Source: Rhodoluna sp.
Lineage (GTDB): Bacteria > Actinomycetota > Actinomycetes > Actinomycetales > Microbacteriaceae
Length of the DNA: 64,000 nucleotides
Direction: 5' to 3'
Assembly: GCF_024641065.1 (NCBI RefSeq)
Contig: NZ_JAHEDV010000003.1
Span: 62,001-126,000 of the forward strand
The notes under the pieces were generated by a model that worked only from the letters and a program-made list of their open reading frames with translations, ran no database searches and was not told the origin of the DNA. How positions within the stretch are numbered: the stretch's first letter is position 1; every line of letters begins with the position of its first letter. Below are positions 40,801 through 49,457 of the stretch, piece by piece. The position numbers and the translations under genes are program-made.

Positions 40801-43473
40801 GATCGTGTTGGATCGACCGTTATGGGTGTAACTGTTGAGATGACCAACTTAGCTAGCAGTTACAGTAATGCTGCTGACGGCGGAGTTGTCTTCAACAACT
40901 TTGGTGCAAACAGGTCATCTGGTGAAATGTATTTTGCCTATTTCAAGAGCGATGTAGCTGGTGTTGCCAACGTGACGTGGGACAGCTTTGAATCTGCATT
41001 GCCTGCCGGTGATGACCCGATTGAATGTGCACCTTCTCCGTTTGTGAACACAACCAACGGAACCACAGGTTTCTATGGTCAAAAAACCACGGTGCCCATG
41101 TCTGGCGGTAAATTCTTCATCGCTGGTAACTCAGGAAGCAATGGTGGAAAGCAGGAGATCTTCAACCCTGGCTCAGACCCAGTTGCCGGTACTTTCTCCT
41201 TCACCACTGGTGCACCTGTAACAGCTCGAGACGGTGCTATCGTTGCGCCGCTACAGGGCGACAAAGTGCTGATTGCAGCTGGAAGCTATTGGAATCCAGA
41301 CACCAGCTCGAGCCAGCGATTGGCCACAGCAGAAATCTACAACAATGCAACTGGTCTCTTCACTGCCACCACAGGCAACATGACCAAACACCGCAACGGT
41401 GCAGCTGTTCAATTGCTAGCCAATGGCAAGGTGCTCATCATGGGTGGTGACGACGGAAACTACATGAGTACGCCGGTTAGTTACACCGACGCCGAGCTTT
41501 TTGACCCAGCAACGGGAACATTCACTGCTATTTCGACTGGCCCTGGCGCAGTGCGCCCATCGATCGCCGATCTCGGTGGCGGCAAGTGGTTGGTAACGGG
41601 CGGATATTCAAATATCACTTCGGCTACCAAAATCTACGACGAAGCAACAAATACATTCACCGCTGGACCAACCTTAGGTTCTACCCGAAGAGCTTCAACT
41701 GTGGTTTCATTGGGTGGCGGTCGAGTCTTGATTGCTGGCTCTGCATCTGTTTCCATGGTCGGAGGAGTTCCGAACTCATTCCTCGCAGAGGTGTGTACCG
41801 CAACTGCGTGTACTCCACTCGGTTCAGCAGCACCGCGTTCTCTTCACAGCGCATCTGCAGTAGTTCTTGCCAGCGGCAAGGTGCTATTTATGTTCAGTGG
41901 CATTTCAACATTGAAGTTGAACCCGTCGACTGGCGCATATACAGCTGGCGAAGACCGTGCAATCGACACATCGCCAGGTCGCGCTTACTTGCTCCCATCT
42001 GGCAAGGTGCTGCTCACCGATGAAATGAATACGTCTAACTATCGACCGCTATCAAAGTTCACCGTTTACACTCCACCGGCAGAAGCGGTGGCACCGGTGA
42101 TGACTACCGCGCCTCGCGTTCTAAAGGGAACCACTGGTTCAGTAACCTTCAGGCTCGAATCAGCGCTAACGACCGCGAAGACATCTGTGGTGTTTAGCAA
42201 CGCAACCGGTTCAAACGTCTTGATTGCACCTGTGACCATCGCAGCATCAAAGGTGGTTCTAAGTGCTGATAAGAAGAGCGTTACCGTGTCTCTCCCGACA
42301 GTGGCACAGCTAAAGAAGGTCGGCACGGCCTATCAGGCTGGCCAAGTTGTAGTGACGATCAAGTCAGGTGCAACCGGTGTTGATATCGCCGGTACCAGCG
42401 CTGTTCAATACATTGACACCTTGGATGTTCCAGTGATCAATGCCACTTTGGCAGCAAGTTATGATCACAACACATCTACGGTTTCAGTTGGAGCCACTGC
42501 GGTTCTAGGCGGCGGACTGCCATCAACAGTCACCTACGCCACTGCAACTTCAGCGGTTTGTACTGTCTCATCGGCAGGTGTGGTAACTCGTGTCGCTCGT
42601 GGCACCTGTACCATCAACGTGACCGTAGCTAAGGGCCTTGGCAACTCAGCAAAGACTCAACCGTTCAGTTTCGTGTTCGCAAAGACACCGCAGACCGTGG
42701 CATTCGATGTTGCTACTCCAACAACATTGCCGTTGGTCGAAGACCCAACCGAGATCAACGCCGTTGCAACCTCGGGTCTTGCTGTTGACTATGAGATTGC
42801 CGCCGACAGCGATGAGGTTTGTGGCATCGACGACGAGGGCATGCTGACTGCTCTAACTCTTGGAACCTGTGTGGTTACCGCGGTTCAGGCTGGAGATGCA
42901 ACATATGCTCCTGCAACCTTGGTAAGCACCACCATCGAGATCGCGAACCCATCAGCCCCAGTCGTTGATACCCCGGGTGCAGTTATCGGCGATGGTGTCT
43001 TCGGTGCGATCTTGCCTGGTGACACCATGGCCTCAGTTGAAGGCGGCCTTCGCTTTACAGTGGCCAAGACCATGAACTTTGGTCGTGGATTCAAGGTCAA
43101 GTATGTGCCAACCGTCAAGTCTGGAAAGGTCACTGCAATCACGCTGACTCCGAGCATTACCTCGGCTTACGCTGGCTCAATTGTGACCACGTTCTCAGTG
43201 CCTTCCTCAGTTTCAGCGACTGTTCCGGCCGGCTGGAAGAAAGTAGGCAGCACCTACACATGTACTCCAGCAGATTATGGAGTCAAGACCCGCCAGTCGG
43301 TTGCCAAGACTAAGACATACCTAGGAAAGTCTTGTGTGCTCACTCCATCAAAGGTGATTACCGCTGGTTTGAAGGTAACCGTGAAGAATGTCTGGAAGCG
43401 CACCAATGCAAAGACTCAGGTCTCTGTCGGTGACCAGAAGCGAACTGCAGTAATTACCCTTCGCACGAGCTAA
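37816..43473 (+). CDS. giant multidomain secreted surface protein (1885 residues)
   Basis: The signal peptide ends near ASA|TTTN (~38). In order: a propeller-like region (~45-460) with WD/NHL-type repeats; a fibronectin III-like domain (~463-575, APRALKAS ... GLETGKYYTTRIKSTNAAGS); a second propeller-like region (~580-1070) with ADGTIDTTLGSGG- and DGTWDSSFGSAGS-type units; galactose-oxidase/Kelch repeats (~1085-1410, e.g. NGKVLIMGGDD, GKWLVTGGYS, GGRVLIAGSA); and Ig-like modules (~1415-1720) with the CTVSSAGVVTRVARGTCTI type. A final ~130-residue domain with two Cys ends without LPXTG or a membrane helix, so it is probably secreted or held non-covalently. Likely an adhesin or glycan-binding protein; ligand unknown. 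Confidence 0.8.
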   Translation: MLSLKFIRVSKRVAAVAATLALSFAGLVAGVAAPASATTTNARQVGGVTLLSTGSVDRVVEKDGFIYMLDGGNSSGKLFRASATDASIAPTLLVDVDPNIDDYSTSSCRTRAALGDSVTILANPTAMTVFGNDLYVLNCASSTNNSVVKFSLSDTSATSLTGTVVANSSSIGTYVYYTDIAIASNGRLLLATAPTYSTGSIETVPLDGNGQYSTTKSTFVTAPTNEGPARFAKDANGDLFAISIPWQSPRTLAARFFEITTPTEATGSMDELATVASSRDADPNFAIDQATGDFLYTINYGTSAESGKVHRLVKGAATDWATTEVAVQPTGAVAPVSTITLDTVNAISNKTTLDVVTSSAINVAVGDRANSGSFSGTGMYPSSFNGATVIAVTDSTHFKIRTDYALSNTTYTGFTFDIGIERRLGYVSALAATSNGIFMGLSSYMYDAATSTYKSGVMRSVALQAPRALKASTASAFHRGLSVSWSTGASVLGIDSIEAQIWAGATADASLAAATSASTSPVATCVPSSALSANNTLSCAIYEGLETGKYYTTRIKSTNAAGSTLSVAPVATTTPYISHPAVLVSDLAPTATLPAESPTGTGPGYAHISTTGSGSAIALLRSARPRKSVADGQGGVFYAIQSGTSAASAVSIVHLLADGTIDTTLGSGGVQDFAQENSLRTITLATFGSGADVKWAVQEYFSSTGVIRITSQTSATTSETLTYTVSDLASMCVAQFTNANPTQYNTARNTGTPQLISTSASEPMILANCYVPYTFATQAGSINNMPVLVTVSADNTVEVFSSLLGDPTAAELEASGAKPCLGSLQASFAAASGTTGKVATLLYPASSMASAMCSWNAASSTGYAFQIADDGAVTKVSTGKTYDNMSNYPPAFGQTFAGLDGETYLSNNSGMSSTTYFKLKADGTWDSSFGSAGSLTVAGPSCMAAISQVVGVVEGALGRRYLAAYSIVNGVSSGSTPAPKKVTPIGILVNPGTTTDRVGSTVMGVTVEMTNLASSYSNAADGGVVFNNFGANRSSGEMYFAYFKSDVAGVANVTWDSFESALPAGDDPIECAPSPFVNTTNGTTGFYGQKTTVPMSGGKFFIAGNSGSNGGKQEIFNPGSDPVAGTFSFTTGAPVTARDGAIVAPLQGDKVLIAAGSYWNPDTSSSQRLATAEIYNNATGLFTATTGNMTKHRNGAAVQLLANGKVLIMGGDDGNYMSTPVSYTDAELFDPATGTFTAISTGPGAVRPSIADLGGGKWLVTGGYSNITSATKIYDEATNTFTAGPTLGSTRRASTVVSLGGGRVLIAGSASVSMVGGVPNSFLAEVCTATACTPLGSAAPRSLHSASAVVLASGKVLFMFSGISTLKLNPSTGAYTAGEDRAIDTSPGRAYLLPSGKVLLTDEMNTSNYRPLSKFTVYTPPAEAVAPVMTTAPRVLKGTTGSVTFRLESALTTAKTSVVFSNATGSNVLIAPVTIAASKVVLSADKKSVTVSLPTVAQLKKVGTAYQAGQVVVTIKSGATGVDIAGTSAVQYIDTLDVPVINATLAASYDHNTSTVSVGATAVLGGGLPSTVTYATATSAVCTVSSAGVVTRVARGTCTINVTVAKGLGNSAKTQPFSFVFAKTPQTVAFDVATPTTLPLVEDPTEINAVATSGLAVDYEIAADSDEVCGIDDEGMLTALTLGTCVVTAVQAGDATYAPATLVSTTIEIANPSAPVVDTPGAVIGDGVFGAILPGDTMASVEGGLRFTVAKTMNFGRGFKVKYVPTVKSGKVTAITLTPSITSAYAGSIVTTFSVPSSVSATVPAGWKKVGSTYTCTPADYGVKTRQSVAKTKTYLGKSCVLTPSKVITAGLKVTVKNVWKRTNAKTQVSVGDQKRTAVITLRTS

Positions 43474-43484
43474 GAACCACAATT

Positions 43485-43523
43485 AAGAAACCCCGCTTGG
43501 CCAAGTGCCAAACGGGGTTTCTT
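43485..43523 (+). terminator. intrinsic terminator after the giant gene
   Basis: AAGAAACCCCG and CGGGGTTTCTT pair, with an inner TTGGC/GCCAA stem. It can also serve the convergent sucP gene. Confidence 0.88.
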
Positions 43524-43541
43524 ATTTGCTAAATTATTGAA

Positions 43542-45011
43542 TTACTGTGCTGAACCCAGCGCTTCGACTGAGTCGTAGCTACGAGTGCCAGAGCCATCTC
43601 TGACTGAGATCTCGAACTTGGCTGCCCCAACAGCAGTTGAGAAGCGAAGTTCGATTGAGTCTGATCCGTTAACCCAACCTAGACGCATTGAGTCTTCGCC
43701 GGTGACCTCATAGCTGAATTGACCTTCGAACACAGGCAGCTTGCGCAGGCGGGCAAGAGCAATGATGGCCTGGGTTACTGGCTGCTTCAAAGCAACTTCA
43801 ATCTCAGCCGGGGTGTAGTTGTGACGGTTAACATCGCGACCCTGACCGGTCTTATTGAAGAGCTCAACGTCATCTTGGCCGTTAAGAAGACCTACGTAAT
43901 AAACCTGAGGCTCGCCTGGCAAGAAGAACTGCACTGCACGCATGATTGTGTAAGCAGTGTCGTCGGCGACGATGTTTGGCAAGGTTGCGTTGATTTGGTG
44001 AGGCAAGCTAAACCACTGTGGAATCACCGAGGCGATTGCTGAGTGACCGTTGGTGTTCTCTTCAGCCTTCTTGAAAATGAATGCCATTTCATCCTGGGTA
44101 ATTAGCCCTGGGCGACCGTTGATTGGGCCGCCATCAATAACGCCATAACCGTCGTGAGTGTCAAGAACGTTTAGGCAGTTATCTGGGCGAATCTCGAACC
44201 AGTTCTTTAGACGGTCAACAGTGCCGGTGAAGAATGAGTGCAAAAGTAGCGGTGCAGTCTGAAAGTCATAGATCAAGTCGACCAGCGGGGCGATGTCTAG
44301 CTGCTGTGTGTAGTGGGCGTGAACCTCAACTAGCACGCGCATGCCGTATGACTGAATCAGTTCGGTGATTTCTTCAACGAACTTTAGAGTCTCTGGCGTC
44401 ATGAACGAGTCAGTGCCTGGGGTCTTAACTGCGTAGCCCACTGCATCAAGGCGAACAACTTTTACGCCACCCGACTGCAATGCCTCAAGAACACTCTTTA
44501 GGTATGCCTGACCCTTTTCGTGGTTGATGTCAATGTCAACCTGAGAAGGCATAAAGGTGGTCCACACCAAACGGCGCTTGCCAGCAACTTCATATGCGGT
44601 GAATGGCATGCCTGGGCGTGGTCGGTAGAAAGATGTGATGCCGGCTTCGGTGCCACCATCTGGGAACACGGTGTCGAAAGTTAGGAACAGGCCGGCGTAG
44701 TCAGAAGCATCGCCCTTTTCTTGCCAGTCGATAAATTCTGGTGAGAGAGCTGACGCGTGGTTAACAATGAGATCTGCGGTGAGTTCGTGAGTCTGTGAAA
44801 TGCGCTTGAAGTCAGCCCAGTTGCCTAGGCGTGGGTCAACAATCTTGTGGTCGATTGGGTCGAAGCCAGCGTCGTCGCCGTCATACGGGTGAAAGAAGGG
44901 CAGAACATGGATGCCGTTGAAATCTTTCAGTGGGCCGGCAAGCAATTTTTCGATTTCGCCAAGGTTGCCGCCAACGCGTTCGGCATAAACCAGGATGCTC
45001 GCACCAGTCAT
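43542..45011 (-). CDS. sucP: sucrose phosphorylase (GH13_18)
   Basis: A 489-residue enzyme splitting sucrose with phosphate into glucose 1-phosphate and fructose. It follows the Bifidobacterium enzyme closely: HVLPFFHPYDGDDAGFDPID (~35-54), nucleophile Asp in VVRLDAVGY (~187), acid/base Glu in LVEVHAHY (~228), Asp in LDTHDGYG (~283) and FLPGEPQVYYVGLL (~330). The start at 45011 has GGAGG 5 bases upstream. A LacI-type operator overlaps the leader. Product glucose 1-phosphate would feed Pgm (12.6 kb). A related GH13_18 substrate (e.g. sucrose 6-phosphate or glucosylglycerate) cannot be fully excluded. Confidence 0.92.
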   Translation of the reverse strand: MTGASILVYAERVGGNLGEIEKLLAGPLKDFNGIHVLPFFHPYDGDDAGFDPIDHKIVDPRLGNWADFKRISQTHELTADLIVNHASALSPEFIDWQEKGDASDYAGLFLTFDTVFPDGGTEAGITSFYRPRPGMPFTAYEVAGKRRLVWTTFMPSQVDIDINHEKGQAYLKSVLEALQSGGVKVVRLDAVGYAVKTPGTDSFMTPETLKFVEEITELIQSYGMRVLVEVHAHYTQQLDIAPLVDLIYDFQTAPLLLHSFFTGTVDRLKNWFEIRPDNCLNVLDTHDGYGVIDGGPINGRPGLITQDEMAFIFKKAEENTNGHSAIASVIPQWFSLPHQINATLPNIVADDTAYTIMRAVQFFLPGEPQVYYVGLLNGQDDVELFNKTGQGRDVNRHNYTPAEIEVALKQPVTQAIIALARLRKLPVFEGQFSYEVTGEDSMRLGWVNGSDSIELRFSTAVGAAKFEISVRDGSGTRSYDSVEALGSAQ

Positions 45012-45023
45012 TTTTCCTCCATT

Positions 45024-45037
45024 TGTCAGCGCTTTCA
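45024..45037 (-). promoter_or_regulatory. LacI/GalR-family operator in the sucP leader
   Basis: Minus strand TGAAAGCGCTGACA, 13 bases before the start codon. It matches the cre-like consensus TGWAARCGYTWNCW with one mismatch and has the central CG of LacI-family sites. Confidence 0.6.
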
Positions 45038-45215
45038 GATTCAAGAGAGCGCGCAACGAAACCAATTGTTCTTCGCTAATGATATAGGAATATAAGGGCT
45101 TACATTTCTGAAATCAATGCATCGTTTGGCTAACGTTATCTGCCCATTCCCATTTGCTGATTCACGGGTAAAATTGCAGTGTTGCCTTCGCAACTTTCAA
45201 CCCAAGGAGCACTCG

Positions 45216-46403
45216 ATGTCTGAACTACGCCAGGTGCGACCTAAAACCGAGGGCTGGAAGCAGAAGAAAGACGCTGACGGAAAACCTCTGCTGATGTTCG
45301 CCGAACCTAAGCGAGGAAAGCCTCCGGTTCACCTGGTTGACCTAACCGCCGAAGAGCGCGCCGAACGCATGAAAGAACTGGGTGTTCCAGCTTTTCGAGC
45401 CAAGCAAATCGCCGCTCACTATTTCTCTAAATACACCAGTGATCCAGCCCAAATGACCGACCTTCCGGCTGCTGGCCGCGAAGAACTCGTCTCTAGCCTG
45501 TTGCCACCGCTGCTTACTGAAGTCAAACGTCTACAGACAGACAACGGTGACACCATCAAGTTTTTGTGGCGCCTATTCGATGGTGCTTTGGTCGAATCAG
45601 TTCTCATGCGCTACACCGGCCGAATCACACTTTGTATTTCATCCCAGGCCGGTTGTGGCATGAACTGCCCGTTCTGCGCAACTGGCCAAGCCGGCCTTAC
45701 CCGCAACATGTCTGCCGGTGAAATCATCGAGCAAATTGTTCGCGCCAATCAAGTAATTGCTGCGGGTGAGCTTGGTGGCAGCAAGGCAAAACTTGCTGAT
45801 TCACCAGACCGCGTCAGCAACATCGTGTTTATGGGTATGGGCGAGCCACTGGCCAACTACAACCGCGTCATGACCGCTGTTCGCACGATGTTGGCACCGC
45901 AACCTGAGGGCCTTGGCATGTCAGCCCGAGGTGTCACGGTTTCGACTGTCGGCCTGGTGCCAGCAATTCACAAGCTTGCCGAAGAGAACATCCCAGTGAC
46001 ATTCGCGCTGTCTTTGCACGCCCCAGACGACGAGCTGCGCGACGAACTCATTCCCGTGAATTCAAAGTGGAAGGTTGATGAGGCTCTCGATGCCGCCCGC
46101 AACTATTTTGAGAAGACTGGCCGTCGAGTCTCAATTGAATACGCACTGATCAAAGACATGAATGACCACGGATGGCGCGCCGACCTGCTCGCCGAAAAGC
46201 TGAACGCGCGTGGCAAAGGTTGGGTGCACGTCAACCCGATTCCGCTAAACCCAACCCCGGGTTCGATTTGGACAGCATCTACTAAAGCAACCACAGATGA
46301 GTTTGTGCGTCGCCTTGAGAAAGCCGGAATTCCGACAACTCTTCGTGATACCCGCGGCAAAGAAATCGATGGCGCCTGCGGTCAGTTAGCTGCCGCTGAC
46401 TAA
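45216..46403 (+). CDS. rlmN: 23S rRNA/tRNA adenine-C2 methyltransferase
   Basis: A 395-residue radical-SAM enzyme that methylates C2 of A2503 in 23S rRNA and A37 in some tRNAs. The cluster motif C-x3-C-x2-C is in [19 protein letters not shown] (~145-165). [12 protein letters not shown] (~205), [17 protein letters not shown] (~265) and the C-terminal Cys of IDGACGQLA (~388), which acts in catalysis, are present. The start at 45216 ([10 protein letters not shown]) has AAGGAG at 45204-45209; the open frame from 45117 is upstream noise. Its last 18 bases overlap the convergent nitroreductase gene. Confidence 0.96.
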   Translation: MSELRQVRPKTEGWKQKKDADGKPLLMFAEPKRGKPPVHLVDLTAEERAERMKELGVPAFRAKQIAAHYFSKYTSDPAQMTDLPAAGREELVSSLLPPLLTEVKRLQTDNGDTIKFLWRLFDGALVESVLMRYTGRITLCISSQAGCGMNCPFCATGQAGLTRNMSAGEIIEQIVRANQVIAAGELGGSKAKLADSPDRVSNIVFMGMGEPLANYNRVMTAVRTMLAPQPEGLGMSARGVTVSTVGLVPAIHKLAEENIPVTFALSLHAPDDELRDELIPVNSKWKVDEALDAARNYFEKTGRRVSIEYALIKDMNDHGWRADLLAEKLNARGKGWVHVNPIPLNPTPGSIWTASTKATTDEFVRRLEKAGIPTTLRDTRGKEIDGACGQLAAAD

Positions 46404-47192
46404 GACCAAGATGTTGTTGTCGTCATCTGATGGCGGTTGCTTACCGGAGTCTTTATCTTTCAACTTGGCCTTGATCTCGGCAATGTCGAGTCGGTTGGCC
46501 TGAAAGCCATTTACCGCCGCGTCTGATGGGTAGCCAATGGCAAGCCCACACAGCAAGCGATATTGCGTTGGAATCTCGAATTCATCGCAAATTACATCTG
46601 CCCAAATACCGACCGCTCCCTGAGCGCAGGTGCCTAGCCCGCGAGCGTGTGCTCCAAGCATTAGGTTTTGCATGAATAAGCCGGCATCGCTGGTGGCATA
46701 GCCGCCGAGTGCCTTGTGGGTGAAAATGAACAGCTCAACCGGTGCACCAAAAAATTCGTAGTTGCGTGCCCACTGAGCATCGCGGCCTTTTGCATCACCG
46801 CGTGCAACTCCGAGCATTGAATAGAGTTCGCGCCCGACTCGTTGAGCACGACCCTTTAGGTCGGCAGGGTAGGGCTTGGCAATTATTGCGTTGCTGGTTG
46901 GTAGGCCAACGCGCGTGACCGCCAACTTTAACTTCGCCAATACACCGCCGGTTCTTGCAGCCGAAAGCGCGTTCCAGCGGCGCAAAAACTCGGCGCTTAT
47001 TCGGTCACGCACTTCATCCGTGGCGATTGCCACCAGGTATGGCCGAGTGTTCGACCAACTCGGGGCCGTCATGCCATCGGTCAATAGCTCGTCGATGATG
47101 GCAGGCGAAACCGGCGTCGAGAGAAAGTCGCGGGTTGATCGGCGTGAGGCGAGAAAGGCAGAGAACTCGGCTGGATTCATTTTTTCTGGCAT
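46386..47192 (-). CDS. nitroreductase family flavoprotein
   Basis: A 268-residue FMN-dependent NAD(P)H oxidoreductase. It shows the N-terminal [17 protein letters not shown], the FMN-binding SRRSTR (~17), [15 protein letters not shown] (~42) and [23 protein letters not shown] (as two parts ~180-200). The Lys/Asp-rich tail ends [13 protein letters not shown]. Substrate unknown (quinones, nitroaromatics or enones are usual). It appears leaderless and divergent from the luciferase-like gene. Confidence 0.88.
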   Translation of the reverse strand: MPEKMNPAEFSAFLASRRSTRDFLSTPVSPAIIDELLTDGMTAPSWSNTRPYLVAIATDEVRDRISAEFLRRWNALSAARTGGVLAKLKLAVTRVGLPTSNAIIAKPYPADLKGRAQRVGRELYSMLGVARGDAKGRDAQWARNYEFFGAPVELFIFTHKALGGYATSDAGLFMQNLMLGAHARGLGTCAQGAVGIWADVICDEFEIPTQYRLLCGLAIGYPSDAAVNGFQANRLDIAEIKAKLKDKDSGKQPPSDDDNNILVLVSGS

Positions 47193-47198
47193 AAGCCA

Positions 47199-47204
47199 AA
47201 CCTA
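47199..47204 (-). promoter_or_regulatory. leaderless -10 element for the nitroreductase gene
   Basis: Minus strand TAGGTT, 6 bases, ATG at 47192. Confidence 0.55.
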
Positions 47205-47251
47205 CCCGTTAGGCTGGGAACAAAACTTATCAAGAGGGCATTGACTAAATC

Positions 47252-48292
47252 GTGAATAACTTTGATGACATCCAGTTTGGCCTAGACACTTTCGGCGACA
47301 TGACTGTCGCAATCGACGGAACTCCCGATTCTGCAGCCCAGGTGATTCGCAACATCGTGGCCCAGGCTGTGCTTGCTGATGAACTCGGCATTGACGCCTT
47401 CAACGTTGGCGAACACCACCGCGATGACTTTGCGGTTTCAGCACCCGACACAGTTTTGGCGGGCATCGCCACCGTTACCAAAAACATCAAGTTGGGCACC
47501 GGCGTCACAGTGCTCTCAAGTGAAGACCCGGTTCGAGTTTTTCAGCGATTTGCAACCTTGGATGCCCTGTCTAACGGCCGAGCCGAAATCACAGCTGGCC
47601 GTGGTTCGTTCACCGAGTCATTCCCGCTCTTCGGCTACCAACTGAGCGATTACAACATCTTGTTCGAAGAGAAACTAGAACTGCTGGTTGAGCTCTTTAA
47701 AGAGGGGCCAGTTACCTGGTCGGGCAAAACTCGAGCCTCATTGAACAACCAAGAGGTTTATCCAAAAACTGAGTCAGGTGCGATGGCCATGAGAGTTGGC
47801 GTTGGCGGCAGCCCTGAGTCGGTTATTCGTGCAGCACGACTGGGCATTCCAATGGCACTCGCCATTATTGGCGGCGACCCGGCTCGTTTTGCCCCATTCG
47901 CGAAGCTCTATTACGACGCTCTTGAAAAGTTTGAGCGCCAGCCATTGCCAATTTCGATTCACTCACCGGGTCACGTTGCCGAGACTGACGAGGCTGCTGC
48001 TGAACAACTTTGGCCTTATTACGAGGGCTTTATAACTCGTCTCGGTAGTGAACGCGGCTGGGGCCCAGCCAGCTACCAAACTTTCATGGGCGAGGTTCAG
48101 CACGGATCGCTTTATGTGGGCTCACCTGAAACCGTTGCTCAAAAGATTGCCTATGCCATCAAGGCGGTTGGTGCTTCTAGATTCGATCTTAAATACGCAA
48201 GCGGGCCAGTGCCTCACGAATACCTGATGCGTTCAATCGAACTTTATGCAACCCAGGTAATTCCTCGCGTTCGCGAACTGCTATCAAAGTAG
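47252..48292 (+). CDS. LLM-class flavin-dependent oxidoreductase (luciferase-like)
   Basis: A 346-residue (beta/alpha)8 flavin monooxygenase-like protein. FGLDTFGDMTV near the start, ELGIDAFNVGEHHRDDF (~48-64), VFQRFATLDALSNGRAEITAGRGSF (as DALSNGRAEI ~108) and IGGDPARFAPFAKLYYDA (~210) place it in the alkanal-monooxygenase-like group. GTG start at 47252 with AGAGGG about 13 bases upstream. The neighbouring nitroreductase is divergent and might supply reduced flavin, but that is inference. Substrate unknown. Confidence 0.87.
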   Translation: MNNFDDIQFGLDTFGDMTVAIDGTPDSAAQVIRNIVAQAVLADELGIDAFNVGEHHRDDFAVSAPDTVLAGIATVTKNIKLGTGVTVLSSEDPVRVFQRFATLDALSNGRAEITAGRGSFTESFPLFGYQLSDYNILFEEKLELLVELFKEGPVTWSGKTRASLNNQEVYPKTESGAMAMRVGVGGSPESVIRAARLGIPMALAIIGGDPARFAPFAKLYYDALEKFERQPLPISIHSPGHVAETDEAAAEQLWPYYEGFITRLGSERGWGPASYQTFMGEVQHGSLYVGSPETVAQKIAYAIKAVGASRFDLKYASGPVPHEYLMRSIELYATQVIPRVRELLSK

Positions 48293-48313
48293 TTCAGCGC
48301 TAGCTCTAGAGCT

Positions 48314-49324
48314 CTAAAGGGTTTCTAAGAACTTAACCATCACCGGGTAGGTTGCCTTGATGCGGTTGGTGCTTTCGAGAACTGCAGCACCCTTGGTGTC
48401 AAAGTGTTTGCGAACCGCGTCGAGCACAACCTGAGCGCCGGTTCCGGCCATCAGCATTTCGCCACCAAGTGAAGTGGTCTGGCCAACACCGCGAGAATCC
48501 TCGTTGATTAGCAAACTTGCTGACTGGTGCGAAAGTGAATAGATGTGTGAGTGCACTCGGTAGCCAAGGTGAAGATCGGCCGAGTCATAAAGTTCGCGAA
48601 ACTTATCTAGACCGTCGGCGATGCTCATGATCTTCCAACCCCGAGCAACTGCGAATGCCATCACCTTGAGGTGCCACTTGAACATCTCGTTGCCCTTTAC
48701 GCTCTTTGAAGGGCGCCATCCGTGGTGCATCGCCAAAACTTTTTCAGCCTTCGGAAACTCTTTGCTCAAACCCGCAATGATGCCAAAGGTGTCTTCTTGA
48801 GGTTTGGCCGGCAAGCTAAAGGCAATCTTGGTTGCCGTCGGCTTGAAAACATATTCGTTCTCAAGATTCTCTAGGTCATACCAAGCTGGGCAGCCGGTCA
48901 TGCTCACGTTATTGATGCCCATGCCCTGAATAACCTCTAGGGTCAGTGCATCGCGAACCGAAGAAACCTCAATCTTGCTGTGAACCTCACGGATGAACTT
49001 CTCAGCGACCTCAGGAAACTTGAAGTCTTTAGGTGTCTGTGAAAGGTTGCCCTTCCATCCCAGCCCCATTGGAACAACCTTGCTGGTGATGCGCTCAAGG
49101 GTTATCGGAAAAACCTTGGGATAAATGCCAGCTTGGTAAGCCGGGCCACCACACAAAATCACAGCACGTGCCTGGTTGAAGATCTCATAGCTGTCTTCGA
49201 AAATGGCCCGTCGATCGATGTTGACGATATCTTGGTCAACGTGCTTGCGAAGCAGGGCTCGTGCTCGGTGCCCGATTAGGTGATCGCCTGCATTTCGGTA
49301 TGCGCCAGTAAGGGTCACGATCAT
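48314..49324 (-). CDS. polysaccharide pyruvyl transferase family protein
   Basis: A 336-residue protein that probably adds a pyruvate ketal to a wall glycan using phosphoenolpyruvate. IVTLTGAYRNAGDHLIGHRA opens the fold; AVILCGGPAYQAGIYP (~75), SVRDALTLEVIQGMG (~150) and YRVHSHIYSLSHQSAS (~270) are the family landmarks, the last with the catalytic His and Arg region. The start at 49324 is 9 bases after GGAG; ATGs at 49333 and 49366 are less well placed. It is divergent from the TagB/F-like gene and marks the left edge of the surface-glycan locus. Confidence 0.85.
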   Translation of the reverse strand: MIVTLTGAYRNAGDHLIGHRARALLRKHVDQDIVNIDRRAIFEDSYEIFNQARAVILCGGPAYQAGIYPKVFPITLERITSKVVPMGLGWKGNLSQTPKDFKFPEVAEKFIREVHSKIEVSSVRDALTLEVIQGMGINNVSMTGCPAWYDLENLENEYVFKPTATKIAFSLPAKPQEDTFGIIAGLSKEFPKAEKVLAMHHGWRPSKSVKGNEMFKWHLKVMAFAVARGWKIMSIADGLDKFRELYDSADLHLGYRVHSHIYSLSHQSASLLINEDSRGVGQTTSLGGEMLMAGTGAQVVLDAVRKHFDTKGAAVLESTNRIKATYPVMVKFLETL

Positions 49325-49457
49325 TCGAACCATCTCCAATCGGGGTAAGCCTTGCAATTCTCTCACATGTGGTTTCTCGGCCTAATAGGCTACGCAGCGT
49401 GCTGCGATTAGAGTTAAAACCAGTCTGTTCAGGCTGAAAATTGTTGAAAGTTGGGTA

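Noticed and set aside
41586-42023. Plus-strand ORF of 145 codons inside the giant gene
   Set aside because: It is out of frame with the 1885-residue protein and shows no protein-like pattern.
43080-43473. Sorting signal at the end of the giant protein
   Set aside because: Neither an LPXTG-like motif nor a hydrophobic helix was found near the C-terminus.
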